From Phoronis australis (taxonomy: Eukaryota > Phoronida > Phoronidae), in the NCBI GenBank assembly GCA_002633005.1, contig NMRA01000076.1, positions 333,284 to 397,283 on the forward strand: 64,000 nucleotides of DNA, read 5' to 3'. The stretch's first letter is position 1. Every line of letters begins with the position of its first letter. The notes beneath the pieces were generated by a model. The model did no database searches, was not told where the DNA came from, and saw only the letters and a program-made list of their open reading frames with translations. Shown one piece after another: positions 21,801 through 28,708 of the stretch. The translations under genes and the position numbers were made by a program.

Positions 21801-22583
21801 TAGTGTAAATCATCTTGCAGCTTCCACGCGAAAATCTTGATGTCGTTACTTTATTTCAGAGTGTGACTGTTAACTATCGTTGCATGGAGACGGCTACCCA
21901 GACAACACAACGTATACACTTGTGAACCGTAGCTGATTAACCTAGATCTCACAAACGCGCGTTTGTAGTCACAAAAGATGGTTTGTTTGCTCATGAAGCT
22001 AAACGAGCAGAAGCAAATAACGAAAATATTAATATTCAAATGGCTTGTGGTGAAGCACAGGTGACATGTAAGGTAGTTTTACGTTAAATGAAAGTGTCAC
22101 GGTTTTCCAATTTCCACCGCGTATAATCATATTGCACTTGGGGTTATTTTTTCTGAAACCTGTTCGCTCCAAAAAGTGTGGAGGATTTATATTACTGTCA
22201 CTGTCAATAAAATTGGAACTTCGATTTTAAAATGATACTTTGAATAGTTGAATATCAGGATAGGTATTCCTGAATTTCTACACGCCTGAAACTCTGGTAT
22301 AGAATTCTCTACGTCAGGAGTACGCTGCCTCTCATAACGCAAGAGTGTCACAAAAGACAATTAACTAACATCAGCATTAACCAGTTGAAACTTATGAAAA
22401 CTGCGACAAGCTTACCTTGATAATATGAGTTACGTTCTGTGCCCCGAGTACGTCCGAGTCAGATTTGTAGATGTAGTGATAATCTATCCCGGGCAAAAAT
22501 CGAACGTCCGGAGATAACCCAAAGCCGCATTTTACACTATGAAGTAAGATGCAAAGTGACCAGATTACAGTCACCGATTTCAT
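604..22583 (-). CDS. Large lipid transfer protein (LLTP, apolipophorin/vitellogenin/MTTP superfamily), 5' half of gene
   Basis: Eleven exons on the minus strand read in order 22416-22583, (unassigned exon or exons), 12167-12203, 9896-10016, 8070-8216, 7462-7609, 6841-6962, 5415-5589, 4505-4794, 3052-3106, 1826-1984 and 604-800. From 12203 downwards every donor and acceptor joins in a consistent phase. The product has a hydrophobic signal peptide, then the lipoprotein N-terminal (LPD_N / Vitellogenin_N) barrel, with a segment resembling the MTTP and apoB stretch that ends in KRGL/KKAI-type helices. The following segment, rich in helices and cysteine, resembles the HEAT-like superhelix. Members of this family bind or assemble lipid particles in the secretory pathway. 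The gene continues left of base 1, so the C-terminal lipid-binding sheets and any VWD domain are not visible. Apolipophorin-like, MTTP-like or vitellogenin identity cannot be decided from this half. About 40-50 residues are missing between exon 1 and the 12.2 kb exon. Confidence 0.85.
1039..1318 (+). mobile_element. tRNA-derived SINE with 14-bp target duplication
   Basis: The 14-mer tagtaaacatgtgg flanks the element at 1039-1052 and 1305-1318. The body (1053-1304) has a tRNA-like head. This head contains an A-box-like tggcctggttgataag near 1072 and a good B box ggttcaagtcc near 1115. An unrelated ~170-bp body and an AT-rich end follow. A second copy lies inverted at 43755-44020. The two copies share the head, the segment around gatcagtgcaat and the cgtctggtacaa end, which defines a family. 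Confidence 0.85.
1826..1984 (-). CDS. LLTP exon: helical domain
   Basis: Encodes a helix with ETETLRRACLTVGGMASSL and then AAQIVGHLTTWLERH, the 'l.lG.la..l' and 'i...l...L' helices of the superhelix. Acceptor gcttcag, donor gtaaat, phase 1 at both ends. Two NxT sequons (NRT, NET) occur near its start. Confidence 0.8.
2165..2252. repeat. Dispersed repeat, shared with 37817-37894
   Basis: The segment from tgtctattattctg through cacttgacgaccc recurs in diverged form near 37817-37894 (tgtctattattctgctcgag to gcacttgatgaccc). One copy is in an LLTP intron and one in a CPLANE1 intron. No coding potential is visible. Confidence 0.5.
3052..3106 (-). CDS. LLTP mini-exon (55 bp) in helical domain
   Basis: Encodes ASVKAVEDLCFGKDFEFH. 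The 'v..le.lCf' pattern is typical of the helical domain of LLTPs. Acceptor ttgcag, donor gtaaga; phases 0 and 1 match both neighbours. Confidence 0.8.
3715..3802 (-). mobile_element. tRNA-like SINE head or tRNA pseudogene
   Basis: Read on the minus strand, the start carries a nearly perfect A box (tagctcagtggtaagagca) as in real tRNAs. The B-box region (gggtttccagttgggg) is degenerate. An acceptor stem cannot be paired cleanly. This fits a decayed tRNA-derived SINE or a tRNA pseudogene rather than a working tRNA. Confidence 0.55.
4505..4794 (-). CDS. LLTP exon: HEAT-like helical repeats
   Basis: A 96-codon helical exon. It includes CFHDRHVMIDMIAALDTPIS and ISQRMILKYVFKK, matching the family pattern 'r.lf.dalp..gt..sv.l...l'. 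The next helix has RKALFHFLVLQYPIE. Acceptor ttgcag, donor gtaatg. N-glycosylation sequons are present (NRT, NGT). Confidence 0.85.
4900..5143. repeat. Interspersed repeat-like segment ending in a 28-bp palindrome
   Basis: Holds the low-complexity atggccgccacgtccgccatt and the gtgcaaatttcgtgggaatctg phrase, typical of dispersed non-coding repeats. It ends with an imperfect palindrome at 5116-5143 (acttggcggaatt / aattccaccaagt, 12 of 13 paired). Confidence 0.35.
5415..5589 (-). CDS. LLTP exon: cysteine cluster before the helical domain
   Basis: Encodes QVHLDCIPRCRPCGP then a charged helix with DAAMVDIEKEMNCSR. The C-x3-C-x2-C group occupies the place of the 'C..C' loop that precedes the HEAT-like helices in MTTP-type proteins. 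Phase 0 in, phase 1 out; donor gtatgt. Confidence 0.75.
5893..6279. repeat. 387-bp duplication, left copy (abuts N at 6280)
   Basis: Nearly identical, with the same length, to 6386-6772. Only a few substitutions are seen (for example gatcttac versus gaccttac). The left copy ends exactly at a single N. The two copies are separated by about 105 bp of unique sequence. Confidence 0.9.
6386..6772. repeat. 387-bp duplication, right copy
   Basis: Partner of 5893-6279. It continues without a break into the LLTP intron next to the exon at 6841-6962, so this is probably the true genomic continuation. Confidence 0.9.
6841..6962 (-). CDS. LLTP exon: last barrel strand to first helices
   Basis: Encodes FPTLYTMSHTHLHLTNQ and a following amphipathic helix with DTLVKQSIEVEQ. 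Acceptor ttcgccag, donor gtgagc, phase 0 at the end. It sits 68 bp from the right-hand copy of a duplicated 387-bp block (see repeats). Confidence 0.8.
7462..7609 (-). CDS. LLTP exon: TIHINNDGTIHRVES strand
   Basis: Encodes TIHINNDGTIHRVESVDK, the 't.i.i..dg.i..v.s.e' strand pair found near the end of the LPD_N barrel. Donor G|gtgtgt leaves phase 1, which pairs with the two leading bases of the next exon (Asp). Confidence 0.8.
8070..8216 (-). CDS. LLTP exon: KKREVDHGGSGEYEYEV segment
   Basis: Begins in phase 0 at tttgtag|CCTGGTG. KREVDHGGSGEYEYEV corresponds to the family's 'EvDi.G.C.t.Y.v' strand. Here the usual Cys is replaced by Ser. The donor used is AAG|gtgacc, which is weak. The frame stays open for another 31 codons, so the 3' end of this exon is less certain than its start. 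Confidence 0.7.
8834..8957. mobile_element. Small foldback MITE-like hairpin
   Basis: Arms acagtaccaccatctc (8865-8880) and gagatggtggcactgt (8894-8909) pair at 15 of 16 positions around a 13-nt loop. A weaker outer pairing extends it to about 8834-8957. No clear target duplication was found. Confidence 0.45.
9896..10016 (-). CDS. LLTP exon: LPD_N barrel strand and helix
   Basis: Encodes FLFELTPVGLIEFVHVHPEE followed by a helix ending KKAITSLFIAHKP. It aligns by eye with the MTTP/apoB segment in which a 'G.v.e.y...e...n.krgl.sLf' pattern precedes the disulfide loop. Acceptor cttccag, donor gtaagt, phase 0 at the end. Confidence 0.85.
11266..11340. repeat. Perfect 27-bp inverted repeat (hairpin)
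   Basis: Arms 11266-11292 and 11314-11340 are exact reverse complements (core ctcagcttctgatcgtc). They are separated by a 21-nt spacer ending in a TA run. Non-coding; function unknown. Confidence 0.9.
11820..11856. repeat. 13-bp inverted repeat
   Basis: aaatgtgtcgatt and aatcgacacattt pair perfectly around an 11-nt spacer. It could be a small hairpin or part of a decayed MITE. Confidence 0.6.
12167..12203 (-). CDS. LLTP mini-exon (37 bp)
   Basis: Bounded by tttctag| and |gtaagt. Encodes TTNPEKWDLTKP. The split Pro codon (CC + G) joins the 9896-10016 exon to give KPFLFEL, the expected LLTP junction before the 'G.v..v' segment. It needs an upstream exon ending in phase 1, which was not found. 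Confidence 0.75.
12204..14426. other. LLTP large intron, proximal part
   Basis: No LLTP exon was confirmed. It holds the short foldback element at 12915-13049 and a fragment of the ggcggattta-ggggg repeat near 13071. A segment at 14330-14425 is also present in each unit of the 26.4-30.6 kb duplication (near 27930 and 29805). One weak candidate exon around 12500-12560 on the minus strand ends in the needed phase, but it does not clearly resemble the family. Confidence 0.35.
12915..13049. mobile_element. 135-bp solo foldback element, Mutator-like TIRs
   Basis: The outer 29 bp (taggcaatgaccatcgcctc...) are an exact inverted repeat of the other end. The element shares terminal and subterminal sequence (cggaagcttttcggcgaatt) with the long copies at 26524-27428 and 28774-29303. 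Flanks are tcagtgtac and tcagttac, an imperfect 9-bp target duplication. It has no coding capacity. Confidence 0.8.
14427..15342 (-). pseudogene. Penelope-like retroelement (PLE) relic
   Basis: Minus-strand pieces retain recognisable segments of a Penelope-type reverse transcriptase C-terminus. Near 15255-15180 is QVHYKPTDKGLYLHAKS, like the PLE 'v.rKpT.tg.yl...S.cP..y' stretch. NAFVDRHISRF follows after a frameshift and a stop. Near 14530 is LVVIVYYRNRKSFNFVMENN, like the PLE '.liiYYkNrkt..LvmkNN' linker that precedes the GIY-YIG domain. The GIY-YIG domain itself is not seen. Broken by stops and a small palindrome insertion, so not active. Confidence 0.6.
14858..14891. repeat. Short palindrome with (GA)n centre
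   Basis: cctacgtatg and catacgtagg pair exactly around acgagagagagaga. It lies inside the PLE relic. Confidence 0.6.
16605..17045 (+). repeat. G-run 'ggcggatctaggattttt' dispersed repeat
   Basis: Begins gggggcggatctaggatttt and has the phrase aattgccaaatggaatctggg. The 21378-21546 element shares both phrases. Several homopolymer G runs are present. It looks like a non-autonomous transposon copy, longer and more degraded than the 21.4 kb one. Confidence 0.6.
18584..18655. repeat. (CA/CG)n-type simple repeat
   Basis: A purine-pyrimidine alternating tract of cacacgcacgcacacac type. Such tracts can adopt Z-DNA, but nothing else points to a function here. Confidence 0.8.
18700..21300 (-). pseudogene. 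L1/Tx1-like LINE ORF2 relic
   Basis: Minus-strand fragments follow the order of an L1-type ORF2. Linker: VRSRAKWIEEGERPKYF near 20730. RT core: LLLQIDFEKAFDSLSR near 20110 (the D in QIDFEKAFDS is a catalytic-site landmark). Next is LHRGCIQGDPFSPYVL near 19900, the 'srGcrQGdPlSPylF' motif. KIKGIQIGNDEF and SKYAKISCLRVN follow near 19830-19700. The post-RT segment GKVTVVKTL is near 19470. The YADD box region reads 'MLTTHLF', so the active site is degraded. Many stops and frameshifts; inactive. Confidence 0.8.
21378..21546 (+). mobile_element. Short MITE-like 'caggggcggatccagg' element
   Basis: Starts caggggcggatccagg and ends ctaaatcagccactg, giving imperfect terminal inverted repeats (CAGGGGCGGAT / CAGTGGCTGAT). 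It is rich in G and C homopolymers. Related to the 16.6 kb repeat. The ends suggest a hAT-type non-autonomous element, but no 8-bp duplication was found. Confidence 0.55.
21547..22415. other. LLTP intron 1, 5' part
   Basis: AT-rich sequence between the LINE relic and exon 1. I see no exon or repeat in it. Confidence 0.4.
22416..22583 (-). CDS. LLTP exon 1: signal peptide and start of lipoprotein N-domain
   Basis: Opens with Met-Lys, then a hydrophobic run (VTVIWSLCILL) and a Cys-Gly-Phe-Gly cleavage region. It continues as FLPGIDYHYIYKSDSDVLG, the 'pG..Y.Y.Y.sev' strand typical of the first beta-strands in LLTPs. It ends at AAG|gtaagc in phase 0. An in-frame upstream Met at 22601 would add six residues; the Met at 22583 gives the more typical signal peptide. 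Confidence 0.8.
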
Positions 22584-22601
22584 GGCGACCAGATGGCCCA
22601 T

Positions 22602-25545
22602 AAAATTCTCAAATTTAAACTTCCACTTTACTTTCGTCGGTCATCGGCAGTTCTTCCAAAGCGTTGCCAGGTCTGACTGCCGCGGCAGCCACTGTCCAAA
22701 TTGTTCTCTAGCAGTCCATGTGTTAACCTTTTTCGCTCGATTGTCATGCATGAATGACCTATTCAATCGGAGCTTGCCACTCAACAAAAAACAGCAACGC
22801 GGTCAAACTGTTGACGTCTTTATAAATTAGTATCAAATGTCCACAATCTTCTTTTCTTAGCCACACTCGAAATGTTTTTCTAAGGATTCCCTTGTGTTCG
22901 AAAATTTTAATGCTCTTTTGGTTTTTTGATGTGTCCCGGGATCAGTCCTCCACCTAGCTGTATCACGATTTAGTGGTATCATAGTCTATATATTTGAGGT
23001 AGTACTGGGCTCATTTTGTGTACGAAAAAACATATTATTTTTGCGAAATAATCCAATCATTAGATTTTTCAGTACAGTTTACCTACAGTTATTTTCTCAT
23101 CTTGCTAAAGCTGTATCGCGACTATTGATAGAAATTAAGGAAACACCAGTGATTGACTGGATAATTTACATTCCGATTTAAAATATTTCATTCTCATGAA
23201 AAATATAAGTTGTTTGTAGTATAATATATTGTAAAACTTTACAAATAATAACACACTCTAACATTTGCCCATATATTTTAAGAATTTATTGGGAGCAGTC
23301 TCTTTCTGTGAGAACAAAGCTTTTTGCTGGTTGATACTATGACTCATAAATGCAATTTGTGCTGTAGTGACACCCACAGTATAGTTACAGTTATGGAGTC
23401 CTTCTCTATTAATTTCAGTTTCAGTGAATGTGACAGGTGCATTAGCAGTCTACCAAAGATAGATCCTCGGAGGTGTTATACATCAATGTGATTTTTTCAA
23501 TAACTCAGCTCTACGCCAATAGGTGGCATTAAAAAAGCTTATGTTTTATTTGATTTGGTCTTAACGCATTTTCTCTAAACCATATTGCACTTTCCTTGTC
23601 AGTTTCAAATAATTGATTTTTCGCAATAAATTGAAAGTGGATTTTGGTGTGGTAACGATAAGTGTTCCTTTTTCAGTTACAGATGCCTTGCGAAATATTA
23701 AGTTACATGGGAATATTTTGAATGGCACTGAGATGAACAAACTATTCATCTCCTTGTTGATGCATATTGGTTGTCTTCTTCTTTATATCGTTAATCAATA
23801 TCAGTTTCTGATTGGTTTGCTGCAGGTCTAAATATTGAAGACTAGTTATAGAACACAACTCTCCAAGATTCTGTTGACAGATTTTGAATGCTATCGTAGA
23901 GATGATTAGATCTTTTCCCGGCCTACAATATTTTTTGGTGTTTTTGCGTGTTCTCCGGTGGACTCACGTAACAATACATCATTGTATGTATAGACTTCAT
24001 GATACACTTCACAGGCTCAGTGAAATAATACTATTTGGTACACTTTTTTGCTCAATCTATTTGGAAAGCCCCTGTTCGGCATTCGTTATGAGAAAATCAG
24101 TCACGTTCTTTTGAAGTAACTTATGAATATGTATCTTTTGTAGTTTCTAAACAAGTTTCAACAACAGAAAAAATGCGTTTACGATGTATTGCAATCTTCC
24201 AGAGAATGCATGCTTCACAAAATAGTTTTTCTAAAGTGAAGACAATTACTTCAAGTATAAGCAGGCCACACCCTGCTTAAACTTAGAGTTGGGAAAAATT
24301 GCAGAACCTTTCACATGAGTTTCAAGAGTCATTCTTTCTTCGCAATATAAGTTTTTGTAAGGCGAACAAGCATAAATTATTCCACGTTTATGCAGGGCCG
24401 TGTCCTGCTTAAACTTGAATTTGGGTGTAAAACAATTGCGAATGCATTCAGAGGAATTTCAAAAGCAACTGAAATGCATTTACAATGTACCGATCAGGAC
24501 GTTCAGCGACACATGTTGCCCATGTTTTGCAGGGGATGGGATTCACATTGATGTTGATCCAAAATCATTGGGTAGACGGTGGTTGCCCCTATCCCCGGGT
24601 AACGCATTTCATTAATTTTGACCTAAAAATTGGGTAGAGATTTCCCCCGATCCCGGGGATACGCCGACCTCGTGGGCATTTTGAAGAGCGAGACATTTAG
24701 ATCCAAAAACATTAACATAACTTGTGGCTTAAAAATAAAGCTAAATTGCGAATATAAAATTCATTAAGTAAGAAATGGACATTTGCTTTGCCTTGCTTTC
24801 TTTCGGCCGCCCCCAAAATAGTCCTGACATTACGGTCACTTGCAGACGACAAGCTGCACCACGGACACGGGATCTCGCTACGGTCAACCACGGTCGCGCG
24901 GGCGTCTGCCCCGGTTGTGGCCACACTCATCCACAGCTTGACACGTCTTCTCGTCTGACTCTAGCCGACGTTCTAGCTAGGTCTTAACAAGTCATTGGAA
25001 ACTTTCATTCTGGGCTGTCGGAGCAGTTAACATTGAAATATCACATGCCTGGAAATATATGGGGCCGCCACACCACTAACCTCCGAAGTACAGTATAGCC
25101 CCCTAGTGGGCGGCGCAGCACTGAAATAAGTGGGGTATAGCCCCCAGCCCCCTATATGCGATGCCTATGTGACGTACAATGCCGGGACGGTGCAGTACTG
25201 AAATAAGCTGGGGTGACTATAGCCCCCCCTCCACTGAGCCCCATATGATGCGCCGCCCATGCGGCCGGCGCCTCCAACTCCGCCGGGGCACGGGGCCTGC
25301 ATTATACTGAGCGGCTAGCTTGTGCATGCCAGTGTTGTACTCAGTGATCGAGGCCGGGGCCCCGCACGACGGTCTACGCGAGGCGTAATGAATCCGATTC
25401 TGACGTAGGAGTTTTTGTTTCACGACTGAGTGAGGAGGCCCTGGGTAAGTTGTGTATGGGGAGCCAGTCTGGAATTTTCCCTGTGGGTGATGTGGCCCTT
25501 TCCCTGGCGCTTGATTTTTGAGGCTACGTAGTAGTCACTCGTGCC
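22602..25545. other. Intergenic region upstream of LLTP
   Basis: Divergent promoter side of the LLTP gene. No TATA box placed convincingly. It holds weak local repeats (gcaggccacaccctgcttaaactt near 24262 and gcagggccgtgtcctgcttaaactt near 24392). A GC-rich island follows at about 24860-25440, with repeated gcactgaaataag-ggg-tatagcccc phrases (25113-25145 and 25191-25228). Confidence 0.4.
24860..25440. other. GC-rich island in intergenic region
   Basis: Much richer in G+C and CpG than the AT-rich surroundings (for example ggtcgcgcgggcgtctgccccgg and gcggccggcgcctcc). Reading frames on both strands are open here only because of composition. It could be a CpG-rich promoter or enhancer segment, or foreign repeat sequence. 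Confidence 0.35.
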
Positions 25546-25987
25546 GGGTTGCATGAAACAGTCCCAAATAGGGACTCAACTAAGTTCCCATAATCTTTTG
25601 CGTGTTTGTGTCTTTCTCATTCACTCACAGAATGTGTTAATCTTTTTTCTACAATTCCATCGTTATTATGAACTCCTCTTTGACTAATGCAATTTTCTAA
25701 TAATGATTAAAAATTGAGCCCTGAATTCAATGAAAATAAATTGGGACCTAGTCCTTTGGCTAGGGGCGTTGCATGGAAAGATTCTTATTTATTTTCGTTA
25801 AGTACTGTATTGAGAATTATTCACGTCAAATTCACTCTCGATTTAATTGTAACAAAACCAAAAATTGACTTAGTAGGCTAATGAAACTAAAAACAGCATA
25901 TGAAAGGACAACCTGTGTTTTCACAACTACGCATTAGATTTAGGGAACTTAGTTGAGACCCTATTTGGAACCGTGTTTCATGCACCC
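25546..25987. mobile_element. ~440-bp MITE with ~45-bp terminal inverted repeats
   Basis: The left end gggttgcatgaaacagtccc (from 25546) is the inverted counterpart of the right end, which on the minus strand reads gggtgcatgaaacacggttc. The similarity continues through caaatagggactcaactaag. The interior is AT-rich and non-coding, with a further partial end-like motif at 25765 (gggcgttgcatgg). Confidence 0.7.
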
Positions 25988-26441
25988 CTCCCCCCGCCAG
26001 CGTTCGCTCAAACCAAACTTTGTCACTAGGTGTCGTATCAACCAGAATGGAATTGTGGGTAACAACTGAAATTCAAAATGGCTGCGCGCGGACGGTAGTT
26101 GTTTACATGCTGCAAAACAATGAAATACGCTGAGGATCCTCCATAGTTTTGCCAAAATATTAATCATGTAATTGGTAGAAATTCACCTAACCTAACCTGT
26201 AAGTGTGAAATCTTAAAAACCTGTTTCTCCATTTAAATTGGAGTGCGTCACTGTCCCACTGCTTGTCGTGGCGTTGGAGAATTCGCAGACGATTTTTTTT
26301 GACAGTCAGTTTGTTTGTCAACTCAGAATTTTGACCGGGGTTCCATTTGTAGACTTTGGACCTGTATAGAAATCGCTCGATTGTTTACAGCTTAGCAACT
26401 TAGTATTGTCATGAAGACAGTTCCCTCATTGATGCTTTGAA

Positions 26442-28687
26442 TACTGACAGTGACTGACAGTCATGTCATTATTGACATTGTCATTGTACTCAGACCTAGC
26501 CATCCAGCCAGCTAGCTGTATGATAGGCAGTGACCATCGCCTCTGTTGGCCCGACCAGAGGCGATGCAGCTCCTATAGGCACTCCATACGCTGGAAGCTT
26601 TTCGGCGAATTATGCCAAGCACCGACTAAAACATCAAAGTCACGTTGTTATAAATGCCTTTTGCACTTAGAGGAATTAACACCTTAGGAGCTAGGTTGTC
26701 GATGTGTTTAATTCCTTCCAACTCGAACAAATACTCCCGTTATCAAACTTTTTCTTCAAGCAGTGTTCCCTATTTCAGTTCCCAAAATTGTGAACTCAAC
26801 ATTTTTGCACTGCGGACGCCAAGAGATATGACCTCATTCTTTTAACCAGGCCGAAGGTCAGAAGTTGCGGTCCTACCGGCGAACTTTGAAAGCTGAAGTC
26901 CCCGCCCTCTGCATACGTGCTGCCGGGAACCAGCCGTGCATTTGCCGCGTTGTTAAACATTTAAATGTCAAATATGTGAACAAAGACTATTAAATGTCAT
27001 CAACAGCATTTATTTTTATCAAATACAAACAAGAATTCATTGAAATACAATCAGTTTCAAGTAATGCCAATGAAAGACAAGTAGTGGTAGCATTTTGGAA
27101 ATGAACATTTGACTGTCAAGACTGCAATGGCTTAAAAATTGGAGCGTGCGCAGTATAAAAATGGTGAGTTCACGATTTTGGGAACTGAACAAGTGACTGC
27201 TAGAACAAAAAGTTCAATAACGGAAGTATTTGTTGGAGTTGGAAGAAATTAAACTCACCGACAACCTCCTAAGGTGTCCCTCTATGCGCAAAAGGTATTT
27301 ATAACAACATGACTTTCATGCTTTAGTTAGTGCGAGGCATAATTCGTCAAAAAGCTTCTGGCGTATGGAGTGCTTATAGGAGCTGCATCGCCTCTGGTCG
27401 GGCCAACAGAGGTGATGGTCATTGCCTAGCTGTATGAAGACTATCGTCAAAGTACATCTAGGTACCACTTTGTGTTGAGCTCTGACAGACCTCGAAATTG
27501 CACACAGCCCAGGTAGTTCTGCCTGTCACCTTGCTGTGAAACTTGTATGTAGGGCTAAAGACCGGCGAGGGTGCGTGCAAATCTGGAAGTCAAACGACAC
27601 TCACCTTGCCTGTTACAGACATTTAAGTGAAAAACAATCTAATAAACATCATTTTCTTGTGTAATTCTCTGCCCTTTGTAACAATGAAAAGTATATCGCC
27701 GTTTTGAAAACAGTATGCTTGTGACACGTGCACGCGCCATTTCCACAATTATTGCGTCAACATCTCTTGGGAGATGACAGCTTCACAGCAACAAAACTTG
27801 TTCTGAAATTCGGTTTGCTGGTGTCAAAATTATAAAACCTTATAGTGAAGCGAAACCAGTTCTGATAATTTGTTGTGACATGTACGCAACGTCGTGAAGG
27901 AACAACAGTTGATTGAAGAAACGACGAAAAAAGAAACTGGCCAATGGGTGACACAATATTTCATGGTGCCGAAAGCCCACACAAAAGCTTACATTACAAT
28001 TTTAGCAGCACAGTAGAACATCAATTTTTCCAACAACTGTAAATAATTTAGTTATGTTACTGAAGGAAGAGTAGTTTTTAATGACACTAATTTTGTGTTA
28101 TTTTATCTGGTCAGTTTTTACCCTCATCAAAGCTGTCTATTTAGTATACAGCTTTGTACCAAGGCTAACCCAGACCTAGACTAGCCAGGTATCCACATAA
28201 AGTAAGTAATAGCAATGTACAATGGCACTCGCCTAAAAGCTCAGTCTCTCACCTGAGAACAAATGCCACATGTTTGAGAATTCTTGTAATATTTGTGTTT
28301 GTTGGACTGTTTGTTCTTGAACTGGCAAGTCTTCAAAGTTTAAAGTAACTTCTGCAAAATGTTTCCTGGTTATCTAAACTTAGAAATAACTTGGGCAGAA
28401 TTTGTTGTTCTAATTATTTAGATTAGATTGTCTTCAGAATTGCAGCATGTGCTAGTTATCAATTGTTATATGATTGTGGTTTTAAGCCATAACAACACAA
28501 GAAAACTAAGAACGAGCGCTTTAGAAAAAGATGTCATATATGCAATGTAATTAAGTCCAGACGTTTCGTTACTTCCTTCAGAACATCACAGTTTATGCAT
28601 GCTTTGATGTTATTGAATGCTTTCTACATTGGACTCCGATAACCTCTACCCAATAACTAGAGACTTTGTATTGCCAACTTACACATC
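26442..28687. repeat. Tandem-duplicated unit, copy 1 (abuts 21-N gap)
   Basis: Matches 28709-30568 over its whole length, apart from a ~375-bp internal deletion in copy 2 and small changes. It starts tactgacag and ends cttacacatc, directly at the N run. It contains a long foldback element and then sequence that, in copy 2, leads into the first coding exon of CPLANE1. Confidence 0.9.
26524..27428. mobile_element. 905-bp foldback element with 9-bp target duplication, copy 1
   Basis: The ends taggcagtgaccatcgcctc and the inverted gaggtgatggtcattgccta pair. Inverted similarity extends inward for roughly 350 bp, through cggaagcttttcggcgaatt and the cagttcccaaaat region. The 9-mer gctgtatga flanks it on both sides (26515-26523 and 27429-27437). 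Long TIRs plus a 9-bp duplication fit a non-autonomous Mutator-like element. It has no transposase. Confidence 0.8.
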
Positions 28688-28708
28688 NNNNNNNNNNNNN
28701 NNNNNNNN
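28688..28708. other. Assembly gap (21 N)
   Basis: A run of N separates the two copies of the duplicated unit. Single Ns also occur at 6280, 12002 and 61525. Confidence 1.

Noticed and set aside
24712-24987. Overlapping ORFs on both strands in GC-rich sequence
   Set aside because: Frames are open on both strands because of base composition, and no domain is recognised.
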